From Nematostella vectensis (Eukaryota; Cnidaria; Anthozoa; Actiniaria; Edwardsiidae): 64,000 nucleotides of DNA. Below are positions 39,571 to 51,486 of this stretch, piece after piece. The notes beneath the pieces are model-generated. The model ran no database searches. It was not told where the DNA came from and was given only the letters and a program-made list of their open reading frames with translations. The stretch spans positions 3,533,501-3,597,500 of the forward strand of contig NC_064035.1 of NCBI RefSeq assembly GCF_932526225.1, written 5' to 3'. The translations under genes were made by a program, and so were the position numbers. The first letter of the stretch is position 1. Every line of letters starts with the position of its first letter.

Positions 39571-42500
39571 GTTGTTGTTGTTATTGTTATTGTTATTGTT
39601 ATTGTTATTGTTATTAATATAATAATAATAATTATTATTGTTGTTGTTGTTAGAATTGTTATAATATTATACACTTATTCCAAGTAATGTTGCATGACAA
39701 TCAAATAAGGTTGAATGAAAATCTGTATGCTGTAACCAAGGTTGCATCCTGGGTAAATAAATGAGGAAATAAATGTATCTAAACAATTCTAGGTTTGGCA
39801 ACTCTAGTATTTTTTAAATCAATTATAATAAACAATAAATCTACTTAGAGCAGGTTCAGCAAAATTTTTCTCACTATGCAACCTTATTTTCAACTGTTGT
39901 CTGATTTATTTTTTTTATATATTTTGTTATTTATAGGAAAAATGTCAAGGTTTTGGTGATTGATGAAGTATCTATGCTTGATGGGAAACTGTTTGATAAG
40001 CTAGAATATATTGGTAAGTATTTGATACAAATTGATTTAAGCAAACAGCTATGCTCTCTAGACCCTTGGTCTGTTGTGTATACGATGATTAAAATGGAGA
40101 ACCAAAACAGTGTTGCAACCGTTTCGGACTTATTCAGTCGAACTTCAGGATGACTTGAAATTGTAACAACAAATTGCAGAAGGCATGTGCAAACACACTA
40201 TGTACATGTACAACCAGTATTATAATGTTACTTGTCATAATGATGTTACTTGTCTCTTTCAGCTTGTAATATGAAAAACTCCGACAGGCCCTTTGGAGGA
40301 ATACAGCTAGTTCTATGTGGAGACTTCTTCCAGCTTCCTCCGATTGTAAAAGTTGGGGAGACATCTGTCAAGTAGGTTATAGGGTGTGGTGGGGGACAAC
40401 AGAACTTTAGACAAAAGAGGGTTAGCATATTCGCTGGCTATCGTCTAATGGGCTATACAGATGAGGGTCTTTGGGCCATGAATGGGGAGGGGTGATTTCT
40501 AGGTTAAACAAGGGATAGGTTTAGTTTCAGTATAAAGTGGCTTGTGACCAAACAGGGGGAGAACTTTTTTGGCGAGAGTAGGAGGTCTTTTGGGACCTCA
40601 CATGTGCATGGGCCTCAAGGGGTATACAGGAAGGGTCTTTGGGGCTAAGAAGGGGTGGTTTTGGTGTTCATACAAGATAGGGCTCTTTGTGGCTTTTTAG
40701 GGGTCATATGAGAGAGGGTCTTTAGGCCATAGGGGAGGTTTTTTGGGGGACCATAGAGATGAAGGGGACTTGAGTTCATGCAAGAAGTGGTTTAGTGGCC
40801 ATACAAGAGAGGGCTTTTTAAGGGCCATTCAAGGGATGGGCTTAGGGGTAATATGTTGCAGGGTCTTTGGGGCCATAGATGTGAAGGGTCTTTAGGTTCA
40901 TATAAGTTAGTGGCTTGAGGGACAAAGTTTACCAGGGCCATGCATAGGTTATGCATAAGCTTATAAGTACATGAGCAATGGCTTTATTCTTTCTGTGTTG
41001 TGGCTCTTTTAAATTAGTATTATTTTCTACAGCTACTGTTTCCAGAGTATGGCATGGAGTAAATGCTTACAAAATGTTGTGGAACTTACTCAGATCTACA
41101 GGCAATCTGATCCAAGATTAATAAAGTCAGTCACAAATTATTTTATACATTGATAAACCTATCCTTCCTGTTTTTTTTTTTAATACATTTGCAGGATTAT
41201 GTTATTTATTTATATTATTCTCAGACTTTTGAATGAAGTTCGATATGAGAATTTGTCTGAAGAATCCCTAGAACGTTTGGAGTATCTGAAGAGGCCTTTA
41301 CCCGATGGAGACATTGAGCCTACTAAGGTTAGTTATTCCCACAGTTAAGTTATCTGGTGAAATTCATTCGTTCGGTCAATCTTTAAGTTTCCAGTGTTGT
41401 TCACATTTCCAAAGGAAGGAGGCCCTTTATAACATTAGTAGAATTTGGAACCTTAAATCCAACTGATCCAATGGGTAAATATTGTTTGGAGGATTTGATA
41501 AAAGCTAGCCTTCTTGATTCAACAGAGACGGATCCAGGATTTCTAGTTTGGGGGGAGGGGGACAATAAATAAAGTATATGCTCTATAAATTTGTGGGTTT
41601 TAGCTCTAGTGTGCAAGCTGTCTCACTTTCACTCAGCTGTTTTAGATTCGAAGGTCCCTTTTAACATTGGTCCTCACATGTCTCTTCATCCTCCAGCTTT
41701 ACTCTCATAATGTCCAAGTGAATGAAGTCAACGCTCAGCACCTTGCATCACTTCAGGGTGATGCAGAGGAGTACCTTGCTAGAGACACAGGGAGCCTTCC
41801 GTACCGGGACAACATGAACAAATATGTTATTGCGATGGACAAGCTGGTACTCAAGGTTGGCGCTCAGGTCATGCTTCTTAAGAACTTGACAGATGAACTC
41901 ATCAATGGCTCAAGAGGGATTGTTACTGGATTTGATGAGGAAAAGGTAACTTTTGTTACGCAGGCTGTGTGTGTGGGGGGGTGTGGCACCTGTGAGTAAC
42001 CCTGGATATGAGCCCCTCCCCCTTACTGCCTTTTGAATTAAATTATAATATAAAAAGGCATAATAAACAACACTTGCACCTGACTGTGTTAACCTTGTTA
42101 TCAACCTAGTAATTTATTCATCTCCTTGCCAAAGAATTCTGGTAAATACCGGGTAAATACCAGTCACAAAATTGTGGTTGATTTGAAACCATTCCCAAGT
42201 TTTTTTTACCACAATGTGATTATTGAAAGCTTTTCTTAAGAATTCATATAGTAAATGCTTAATTCATTAACCCATAATAACCCATATTTTTAGAGGCCTA
42301 TTGTGAAGTTCACAGATGGCAAGGAACGTACGATTTCAGAGATGGACTGGAACCTTGAGAACAGTGCAGGACAGGTTCTGGCTCGTAGAGTTCAAATACC
42401 TCTAAAACCTGCCTGGGCGATCACCATTCACAAAAGCCAGGGCATGAGCATCGACCTCCTCCAGGTACCTTGGAAAAAAACAAGAATATCAATTTCTAGT

Positions 42501-45500
42501 TGCTTGCATCTTGCTGAGTTTTAATTGATGTCATTTGTTTCAGGTGGATTTGAGGAATGTGTTTGCCCAGGGGCAGGCCTATGTTGCACTTTCTCGTGCA
42601 AGGTAAATTAAATTAGGACAAACCACTGTATTAGAATTTTCCACCCTAAATGGACTGTTTAAGAATACAAATTATTTACACCTTTAGGACTTTAGAAGGG
42701 CTTCAGGTGTTGTCATTTGATACGTCAAAGTTCACAACCAGTCCTGCTGTCATAGAGTAAGTATAAAAGCATCTATCATATAGCTAAAATTGCTAAAATT
42801 GCGAATTGTGTGCATGCTGTGCCTCTTGGTTATTGCGTTTGTGATTGTGATCATGGAAAGGATGATTTGTGATTGTGATCATGGAAAGGATGATTTGTGA
42901 TTGTGATCATGGAAAGGATGATTTGTGATTGTGATCATGGAAAGGATGATTTGTGATTGTGATCATGGAAAGGATGATTTGTGATTGTGATCATGGAAAG
43001 GATGATTTGTGATTGTGACCATGGAAAGGATGATTTGTGATTGTGATCATGGAAAGGATGATTTGTGATTGTGACCATGGAAAGGATGATTTGTGATTGT
43101 GATCATGGAAAGGATGATTTGTGATTGTGATCATGGAAAGGATGATTTGTGATTGTGACCATGGAAAGGATGATTTGTGATTGTGATCATGGAAAGGATG
43201 ATTTGTGATTGTGATCATGGAAAGGATGATTTGTGATTGTGATCATGGAAAGGATGATTTGTGATTGTGATCATGGAAAGGATGATTTGTGATTGTGATC
43301 ATGGAAAGGATGATTTGTGATTGTGATCATGGAAAGGATGATTTGTGATTGTGATCATGGAAAGGATGATTTGTGATTGTGATCATGGAAAGGATGATTT
43401 GTGATTGTGATCATGGAAAGGATGATTTGTGATTGTGATCATGGAAAGGATGATTTGTGATTGTGATCATGGAAAGGATGATTTGTGATTGTGATCATGG
43501 AAAGGATGATTTGTGATTGTGATCATGGAAAGGATGATTTGTGATTGTGATCATGGAAAGGATGATTTGTGATTGTGATCATGGAAAGGATGATTTGTGA
43601 TTGTGATCATGGAAAGGATGATTTGTGATTGTGATCATGGAAAGGATGATTTGTGATTGTGACCATGGAAAGGATGATTTGTGATTGTGATCATGGAAAG
43701 GATGATTTGTGATTGTGACCATGGAAAGGATGATTTGTGATTGTGATCATGGAAAGGATGATTTGTGATTGTGATCATGGAAAGGATGATTTGTGATTGT
43801 GATCATGGAAAGGATGATTTGTGATTGTGATCATGGAAAGGATGATTTGTGATTGTGATCATGGAAAGGATGATTTGTGATTGTGATCATGGAAAGGATG
43901 ATTTGTGATTGTGATCATGGAAAGGATGATTTGTGATTGTGATCATGGAAAGGATGATTTGTGATTGTGATCATGGAAAGGATGATTTGTGATTGTGATC
44001 ATGGAAAGGATGATTTGTGATTGTGATCATGGAAAGGATGATTTGTGATTGTGATCATGGAAAGGATGATTTGTGATTGTGATCATGGAAAGGATGATTT
44101 GTGATTGTGATCATGGAAAGGATGATTTGTGATTGTGATCATGGAAAGGATGATTTGTGATTGTGATCATGGAAAGGATGATTTGTGATTGTGATCATGG
44201 AAAGGATGATTTGTGATTGTGATCATGGAAAGGATGATTTGTGATTGTGATCATGGAAAGGATGATTTGTGATTGTGATCATGGAAAGGATGATTTGTGA
44301 TTGTGATCATGGAAAGGATGATTTGTGATTGTGATCATGGAAAGGATGATTTGTGATTGTGATCATAGAAAGGATGATTTGTGATTGTGATCATGGAAAG
44401 GATGATTTGTGATTGTGATCATGGAAAGGATGATTTGTGATTGTGATCATGGAAAGGATGATTTGTGATTGTGATCATGGAAAGGATGATTTGTGATTGT
44501 GATCATGGAAAGGATGATTTGTGATTGTGATCATGGAAAGGATGATTTGTGATTGTGATCATGGAAAGGATGATTTGTGATTGTGATCATGGAAAGGATG
44601 ATTTGTGATTGTGATCATGGAAAGGATGATTTGTGATTGTGATCATGGAAAGGATGATTTGTGATTGTGATCATGGAAAGGATGATTTGTGATTGTGATC
44701 ATGGAAAGGATGATTTGTGATTGTGATCATGGAAAGGATGATTTGTGATTGTGATCATGGAAAGGATGATTTGTGATTGTGATCATGGAAAGGATGATTT
44801 GTGATTGTGATCATGGAAAGGATGATTTGTGATTGTGACCATGGAAAGGATGATTTGTGATTGTGACCATGGAAAGGATGATTTGTGATTGTGACCATGG
44901 AAAGGATGATTTGTGATTGTGATCATGGAAAGGATGATTTGTGATTGTGATCATGGAAAGGATGATTTGTGATTGTGATCATGGAAAGGATGATTTGTGA
45001 TTGTGATCATGGAAAGGATGATTTGTGATTGTGATCATGGAAAGGATGATTTGTGATTGTGATCATGGAAAGGATGATTTGTGATTGTGATCATGGAAAG
45101 GATGATTTGTGATTGTGATCATGGAAAGGATGATTTGTGATTGTGATCATGGAAAGGATGATTTGTGATTGTGATCATGGAAAGGATGATTTGTGATTGT
45201 GATCATGGAAATGATGATTTGTGATTGTGATCATGGAAAGGATGATTTGTGATTGTGATCATGGAAAGGATGATTTGTGATTGTGATCATGGAAAGGATG
45301 ATTTGTGATTGTGATCATGGAAAGGATGATTTGTGATTGTGATCATGGAAAGGATGATTTGTGATTGTGATCATGGAAAGGATGATTTGTGATTGTGATC
45401 ATGGAAAGGATGATTTGTGATTGTGATCATGGAAAGGATGATTTGTGATTGTGATCATGGAAAGGATGATTTGTGATTGTGATCATGGAAAGGATGATTT

Positions 45501-48500
45501 GTGATTGTGATCATGGAAAGGATGATTTGTGATTGTGATCATGGAAAGGATGATTTGTGATTGTGATCATGGAAAGGATGATTTGTGATTGTGATCATGG
45601 AAAGGATGATTTGTGATTGTGATCATGGAAAGGATGATTTGTGATTGTGATCATGGAAAGGATGATTTGTGATTGTGATCATGGAAAGGATGATTTGTGA
45701 TTGTGATCATGGAAAGGATGATTTGTGATTGTGATCATGGAAAGGATGATTTGTGATTGTGATCATGGAAAGGATGATTTGTGATTGTGATCATGGAAAG
45801 GATGATTTGTGATTGTGATCATGGAAAGGATGATTTGTGATTGTGATCATGGAAAGGATGATTTGTGATTGTGATCATGGAAAGGATGATTTGTGATTGT
45901 GATCATGGAAAGGATGATTTGTGATTGTGATCATGGAAAGGATGATTTGTGATTGTGATCATGGAAAGGATGATTTGTGATTGTGATCATGGAAAGGATG
46001 ATTTGTGATTGTGATCATGGAAAGGATGATTTGTGATTGTGATCATGGAAAGGATGATTTGTGATTGTGATCATGGAAAGGATGATTTGTGATTGTGATC
46101 ATGGAAAGGATGATTTGTGATTGTGATCATGGAAAGGATGATTTGTGATTGTGATCATGGAAAGGATGATTTGTGATTGTGATCATGGAAAGGATGATTT
46201 GTGATTGTGATCATGGAAAGGATGATTTGTGATTGTGATCATGGAAAGGATGATTTGTGATTGTGATCATGGAAAGGATGATTTGTGATTGTGATCATGG
46301 AAAGGATGATTTGTGATTGTGACCATGGAAAGGATGATTTGTGATTGTGATCATGGAAAGGATGATTTGTGATTGTGATCATGGAAAGGATGATTTGTGA
46401 TTGTGATCATGGAAAGGATGATTTGTGATTGTGATCATGGAAAGGATGATTTGTGATTGTGATCATGGAAAGGATGATTTGTGATTGTGATCATGGAAAG
46501 GATGATTTGTGATTGTGATCATGGAAAGGATGATTTGTGATTGTGATCATGGAAAGGATGATTTGTGATTGTGATCATGGAAAGGATGATTTGTGATTGT
46601 GATCATGGAAAGGATGATTTGTGATTGTGATCATGGAAAGGATGATTTGTGATTGTGGTGTTCATAATGATAATGTTGATATTGATGGTTACAATGATAT
46701 TGATGAATGATGATGATGATGATCGATTGTGATTGAATGAATGCAATACTCAGTCGTGATGGTATTGAGTAACTTTGAGTGATGGTGGTAATGATGACAT
46801 TGATGGAAAGGTAGATGAAAATTTTTATTATGATATGATATAGGTAAGATAAGTGATATGATATGATATAGGTAAGATAAGTAAGATGATGATTGTGATG
46901 AATGCACTGCTTGATAACAGTTTTCAGATGTTAGCAGTGATGATGTTGATGAGGAAGATGGTAGTGATGATGATGACATTGGTGCTGATGGTGTTTGAAA
47001 TAGTAAAGATGATTTAGATAATAATTAGTGGCAATTATGAATGAGCCCTTGTGGTTATTCATATTGTTATCCTTGTGGGATGATAATATGGTGATGGCAA
47101 AGGAGTGTAGTTTTCATGGTTGTGCTGGTAGAGGTGGTGTTGGTGATATTTTAGAGGTTTTTTGTGTTTTCTAGCTTTTACAAGGATAGGGTGAAGCAAG
47201 CACCCCTCCACCTTCCAGGTATGTTACTATAAAATGGGGGAAATCTTAAGATTGCAGTGATATCTCGATAAGGCGTATCCCAGTGCAGAGCGGCTGTTTG
47301 ATAGAGGTTCACAGAGCTGTTGACAAAAAAGTGAAACCATGTGTGTTATTTTCTCTTTTTCGGCCCTGTATTTGAGTTGTTGGACTGGTGGACAAGAAGC
47401 TTATGTTCCTCATCCCCAACATGGGCATTATTCTAAACACATATTGGGTTTTTAACTGTAAAGTTCTAACAACATAACTGTATAAGCACTACATATTTTT
47501 ACGACGAATTTCTACTGAGGTCAGCAGTAACTTGAAGTTCAATTTTATGATCAGTTTTGTTACCAGAGTTTTCGATCCATAAATTAGCCCGCTTTATAGA
47601 TGTCAATGTAAGAAGTGGTTATTAATTACTGGGGTGGGGGAGGGGGGCCGGCTGGCATTTTTGCAAAACCCTGGGCTCCAAAATTGTGCCCCCCCCCCCT
47701 GAAATCCAAGCCAAAAAATTGTGATCCCCCCTCCCCCCTAGACACCCAAAAATTTGCAACCCCCCCCCCCCCCCCCGCAACCACCTCCAATTTTTGTATT
47801 CAATAATTATAAATTATATCTTTAAAACAACAGAGACTTGATATACATACTGAATATAACCTTTAATAAAATATAGATCAGCTAGCGTGGCAATTCTGTC
47901 CTATTTAATTTAAGTATGAATCTTCACTTTCGGTAGTTTAGGAGATAAACAACAAATACGGGTGTTTCTAGAAAACAAACTACGCCGTCGACGACGTTAA
48001 CAAAGACATTTGAGTCTAGGTTTTGCAAAATTTTAAAGTATTCGTTTCGTTTTGTTCAACTGATTAGAACGGGCAGCTTTGTCTGTCAACCATATGAGAG
48101 ATTTTCAAAATTTATTTATATAAAGACAAGATTGGTACCTGAACAACATGGAACTAGATATACAATAGTAGAAAACATTGTGAACTGAATAAAATTTTCA
48201 TTTAAACAATGACTCGCTTGCTCAGCATTATATATTAAAACCAGACTTAAATTCGGGGCCCAAAAAAATGTGACCCCCCCCCCCCCCCTTTTATGACAGC
48301 CCAAATATATGAGACCCACCCTAAATCGGCGCCCAAGGAGCGTATCCCCCATTACATATTTACATTAAACACTGTAAGCATTGTTCAACCCGGTTTTTCT
48401 TTTGTAGAAGACAAGTGTTCGCCGAGTAGTTCAAATGACTCGGCGACCAGCAAGTGGTGTACGGTGCAAGATGTTGCATCGACGCCATACCGCATAGTCC

Positions 48501-49342
48501 ATTCAACGCCGCTTGCCGATAAACTTCCGTCTACACAACCAAGCAAGAAACACGGAGCCTTCATGAAAGCATCAGAGCTACTACCGACAACAAAATCTAG
48601 TACCAAAGGGAAAGTTTCGAAGGAATGCCCAGAAAAGGGCCCTTTGAATTTGTTTTTCAGAAATCGTCAAGTGGGAGGTGAAGCAGTTAAAGAAATCAAG
48701 GTTGGCCGGAAGTCGTCTCCTAGTCCAAAGTATCAAGATTCTATGTCTGACAATGTCTCTCGCCATGTTCCTAATTCTAAGAGAAGTCTCCAGCTTTCTT
48801 TTGGCAAACGTAAGCGGGCCGAAAACGATGAACAGTGTGATACACTGTCTCCGCAGAACACGGAAGGCTGCTTAAATATGACTGTGGCAAATAATTGTCC
48901 GCCGACTAAAAAGAAAGTGATGTTTTTCCGGTCTGAATCGGAATCCTCACAGCGCGAGAATAAGAGCAGTGAGTCCAAGGATTCGGATGATTTTCATCTT
49001 TCCTCGTTTTCTGCGAATACGGCTCTCTGTCGGGACAAAGACAGCTGCCCCACGCCCAAAAGAGATCATCATCGAGTCTGCGCAACACTTCCTGAAAGTA
49101 CAGACGCTTCCTCGCAAACTGATTTAGTCCTCTTACGGATTGTCCCGTGTCAGGACGTTGAGTTTGTAGGCGCCCCCCCTGGATGGTCACCAGATGTCTC
49201 GCGGCAGGGCGTTGTCGTGCTAGGTGTCCCCCATGGGTGGTTTTTACACATGATGGAAATGTTACAGGCCGTCGTCAAGCTTGCTGTATTGATGATTTTC
49301 GTCACCGTTCACTTTTATCTAACTCAAGTAATTTACGATTAG
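38040..49342 (+). CDS. PIF1: PIF1-family 5'-3' DNA helicase, 12 exons, ~772 residues
   Basis: Exons: 38040-38324, 39164-39288, 39937-40013, 40263-40371, 41033-41125, 41225-41327, 41697-41945, 42294-42464, 42544-42602, 42688-42756, 47175-47218, 48408-49342. Motif I GNAGTGKT is at residues ~68-75, followed by TGVAAVQAGGTTLHSFAGIG (Ia), VLVIDEVSML (II), LCGDFFQLPP (III), VGAQVMLLKNL, ITIHKSQGMSID (V) and AYVALSRARTLEGLQVLSFD (VI). This is the complete superfamily-1B PIF1 core. PIF1 unwinds DNA, including G-quadruplexes, in nucleus and mitochondria. The last exon adds ~310 Ser/Lys-rich residues with little similarity to human PIF1, so its assignment rests on a good acceptor (TTTTGTAG) and agreeing phase. 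The true N-terminus may lie in an unseen upstream exon. ATTAAA at 49431 could be the polyadenylation signal. Confidence 0.88.
38347..39095. mobile_element. Non-autonomous DNA transposon in PIF1 intron 1
   Basis: The ends are inverted: CATACCTGCCAAC at the left and GTTGGCAGGTATG at the right. They are flanked by the direct repeat TTATAT (38341-38346 and 39096-39101), consistent with a 6-bp target duplication. Inside, CCGGGAG/CTCCCG motifs near the right end and a G-rich run at 38,391-38,440 are seen. No transposase frame is present. Superfamily not assigned. Confidence 0.75.
39471..39660. repeat. (ATT)n microsatellite with GTT/ATTGTT variants
   Basis: A nearly pure TTA trinucleotide run (39474-39570) passes into GTT and TTATTG repeats, in PIF1 intron 2. 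The poly-Ile and poly-Leu frames across it are not genes. Confidence 0.95.
40430..40935. repeat. Degenerate tandem repeat in PIF1 intron 4
   Basis: Imperfect copies of a ~40-base phrase of the form GGGTCTTTGGGGCCATA...AGAGAGGG recur about a dozen times with many substitutions and length changes. G-rich on the plus strand. It looks like an old, decayed minisatellite. Confidence 0.65.
42840..46656. repeat. 28-bp minisatellite, about 136 copies, in PIF1 intron 10
   Basis: The unit GTGATTGTGATC + ATGGAAAGGATGATTT repeats head to tail for about 3.8 kb with very little variation. The main variant is GACCATGG for GATCATGG in a minority of units, some of them clustered (for example near 44,840-44,900). 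A few single changes occur (CATAGAAAGG at ~44,365; AAATGATG at ~45,210). The homogeneity suggests recent expansion. The flank to 46,990 is a looser GATGAT-rich sequence. The true length may be under- or over-stated by assembly. Confidence 0.95.
47625..48295. repeat. Low-complexity C/G-run element in PIF1 intron 11
   Basis: Starts with a G-run (47,633-47,647), followed by repeated phrases of the form CCAAAAATTGTGA plus C-runs (47,670-47,780). A similar phrase (CCAAAAAAATGTGAC plus C15) recurs near 48,260-48,290. It may be a decayed repeat family with homopolymer runs, which are also prone to sequencing error. No coding signal. Confidence 0.5.
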
Positions 49343-49691
49343 AGAGACTAGTTCACAAGACACAATTACAGTTAACGTTCTCTTTCACGATAAAGATTTG
49401 TACATGATTAATACGACATTATGAACGAAAATTAAATGCGTTGATATGATAACCTGTAGTTCCTGTCTTCCTGCTCCAAGGTCCCCACATTGCTAAAGCA
49501 CTATGCAGACAGCGTCAACATCAGGCACATTGCTGGTGCCCCTTGTTGAACTACTCTACAACACTTCTAAACTTGCTGTGGAAATAACAGCGCCAGCAAT
49601 GCTGGACTAGCCTTGCTTGGTCGGACTGATTCCTCGTCTCGAGAAACCGAGTAGGTGGACATAATAGGAAGGAGAGAAGACTTCTTGAGGA
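49343..49691. other. PIF1 3' UTR and flank up to the Polinton insertion
   Basis: AT-rich after the PIF1 stop, with ATTAAA at 49431-49436 as a likely polyadenylation signal. Nothing else is recognised before the target-site duplication at 49692. Confidence 0.5.
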
Positions 49692-49697
49692 GTGTTT
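49692..49697. other. Left target-site duplication GTGTTT
   Basis: GTGTTT directly precedes the G-run that begins the left inverted repeat, and is matched exactly by 62437-62442. Six bases is the duplication length known for Polinton integration. Confidence 0.88.
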
Positions 49698-50070
49698 GGG
49701 GGGGGGGGGGGGACTAGGGGGTTTCAGTGAAACTAGTGGGAGGCGCTAATCGCCACTCCGGGCCCCCAAGCCCGCTTTCAGTGAAACGAGTGGGAGGCGC
49801 GAATCGCCCCTCCGGGCCTCCCAGCCCCACTCCAGGCTGGGGACTTTCGGTGACGCGTAGATTAATAATTAATCTCCGTCGGGGCCACTTCGCGTAGATG
49901 GATACTTAGCAGAAGTAGGTCTACGCAAAACACGCTCCGCGTAGATGGTTAATCTATGTCGGGGACGTGTGCTAGGGCCGTGAAAACGAGGAGGGCCGCC
50001 GACCTACGGAGCCGTTTTTCGGCCGTAAATTCAAAGCCGCTGGCGTGGCGTTTAAACCTGAGTTTTACTC
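49698..50070 (+). repeat. Left terminal inverted repeat, 373 bp
   Basis: Begins with G15 and ACTAGGGGG. It contains two tandem ~56-bp subrepeats, each starting with the palindrome TTTCAGTGAAA followed by CxAGTGGGAGGCGC. Several GCGTAGAT motifs follow in a segment with TTAATAATTAA. It differs from the right copy at about five positions. The inner end is ...GAGTTTTACTC. Confidence 0.95.
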
Positions 50071-50117
50071 GAACACCTCGCTCCCGAACTCCTTGCGAAT
50101 TTCTCGCAGCCTCTTTT

Positions 50118-50735
50118 TCATCTTTTCGCGTGTCTCCAGGGAGGGCCCTTTCCTGCTTTTTTATCACTCGGTGCGAGGCCGTGTAGAGCTCTGATAGCGG
50201 CCTTGAGCGCGTAGTATCTCTCTTGTTCCTGAAGTATTAGCCGAAACTCTTCGTCTGAGATATGCCCGTCCTGCAGAGCCTTAGAGACCAGCTCGCTGAT
50301 CGAGTTTTTCTTACTCTCCGCTAAAACCATCGTGTCTTCGTGTTTAGCCACCTTGCTCGTAAGACCCCTAGAGACTACCCCCGCGCCCACGACACCGACC
50401 AGCCCAGCGACCCCTGCCCGCGGACCGCCGATCAGAACCCCTATCCCACTCAAAGAGACCCCCACCCCGGCGCTGGAAAGTGCCCCTGCAGCGATGCCGG
50501 ATGCCACAGACACAGCATGGGTAACGGCAAAGGCGCGCTTATACTTCTTCCGCACCTGATGATGCGTTATCTCGTTGTCTAGAACCGCCTGAGTGTCACA
50601 TATTTTCTGGAGTCGGAAGCTTTGCACGTCGCCGCCGATGCTTGCCGGAGCGGTAGGCGTCATGTGCGTTTGCGGGGGGCAGACGCTGGGAAGCGAGGGG
50701 TATATGGCACCGCTGCTAACGTCGCTGTTTGCCAT
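50118..50735 (-). CDS. Polinton hydrophobic Gly/Ala-rich protein, 205 residues
   Basis: Unknown function. The N-terminal ~55 residues are Pro/Ser-rich. A region rich in Arg and Lys (VRKKYKRAFAV) precedes a long Gly/Ala/Val hydrophobic stretch at ~91-140 that could form two membrane hairpins. The C-terminal half is helical and charged (DGHISDEEFRLILQEQERY). The frame is intact. It is the first gene inside the left repeat, and its start lies 26 bases from the end of the penton-like gene, which is on the same strand. I recall similar proteins as frequent companions of capsid genes in invertebrate Polinton-like elements. A role in membrane interaction or virion assembly would be a guess. Confidence 0.65.
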   Translation of the reverse strand: MANSDVSSGAIYPSLPSVCPPQTHMTPTAPASIGGDVQSFRLQKICDTQAVLDNEITHHQVRKKYKRAFAVTHAVSVASGIAAGALSSAGVGVSLSGIGVLIGGPRAGVAGLVGVVGAGVVSRGLTSKVAKHEDTMVLAESKKNSISELVSKALQDGHISDEEFRLILQEQERYYALKAAIRALHGLAPSDKKAGKGPPWRHAKR

Positions 50736-50751
50736 GCTTGTTATGTCGGAC

Positions 50752-51435
50752 CTAGGTTAGCTCTAATACGAGGCGAACAGGCTTGTCCTTAAAGTCCACC
50801 CGTCTACCGCGGTCATCAGTGATCCATATTCGGATACTCGAGACAAACTCAGATGAAGATGCTGCGACACAAACGGGGATGTCGGGCCCATAAACGACTT
50901 TCTCCCGCGGGTTTCTAGGCAAGCGAGAACGTTTGAAGGCTTGTCTAAGGCGAGGCATTGCGTGCAGTCTACGATATCGCAGAAGATGTAGAGGGCCTTT
51001 ATTTTCGGCAAAGCCACCTTAAGTGCCCCCCCCCCCCCCCACGGGCAGTGCGAGGCCCCGCGCCCCCAACTGATCGTCTTTAGCCTCTAGGCCAAATAGT
51101 GCGCAAAGCTCGGCGTTCAGGAACGCAATGCCTGTGGACACGAGCACGATCTTCCCGGTGAGGGGATCCAGCTTCGCGGTCAGAATCTTGCTTTCAGCGC
51201 GGTTGATCGTTTCCACGATGGACTCGGCCGTGTGGTGCCCGACTGGCAGAGTAGCGATGGGCGAGAGGGAGGCTATGGTCGTTATCTGATGCTCCCGCTC
51301 GAGATTATACCAGCTGTTAAACAGCGAGGCTTGCCGGAGCGCCACGAAGCGTGGGCGCCTTATCGGCTGCTCGAAGAAGAGCGTCAGTTCGCCTTCGGTG
51401 AACACAGCATGTAGGACCACCATTGTGTTGAACAT
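50752..51435 (-). pseudogene. Penton/minor-capsid-like protein gene, two frame breaks
   Basis: The N-terminal part (51435-51019) has features of the Polinton minor virion protein class: an early beta-rich segment, PRFVALRQASLFNSWYNLE, a TAESIVETINRAE helix, and a LDPLTGKIVLV strand followed by a leucine-rich AELCALFGLE. The frame then breaks at a C14 run (51027-51040 on the plus strand). The middle part (ALYIFCDIVD) continues in another frame, and a second break near 50,900-50,915 restores the first frame for the C-terminus, which holds SSIRIWITDDRGRRVDF and ends at 50752. Together this fits a single-jelly-roll vertex or minor capsid protein of about 225 residues, a moderate-confidence family call. 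The homopolymer break could be a sequencing error; the second is not in a homopolymer. Confidence 0.6.
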
Positions 51436-51486
51436 AGCCCGCCTTCGTGTTTAATAGTGCTGAGCATTGATTGGGAAGGCTGGCGG

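Noticed and set aside
39349..39687. Poly-isoleucine/poly-leucine frame
   Set aside because: Translation of an (ATT)n microsatellite inside a PIF1 intron.
38040..42756. PIF1 domain as part of a Helitron
   Set aside because: The gene has a dozen host-type introns, a complete nuclear PIF1 core and no Rep/HUH endonuclease or Helitron ends nearby.
49956..50186. ORF shared by both ends of the Polinton (MSGTCARAVKTRRAAD...)
   Set aside because: It lies in the terminal inverted repeat and appears twice for that reason. No coding signal beyond the repeat, where the two copies diverge.
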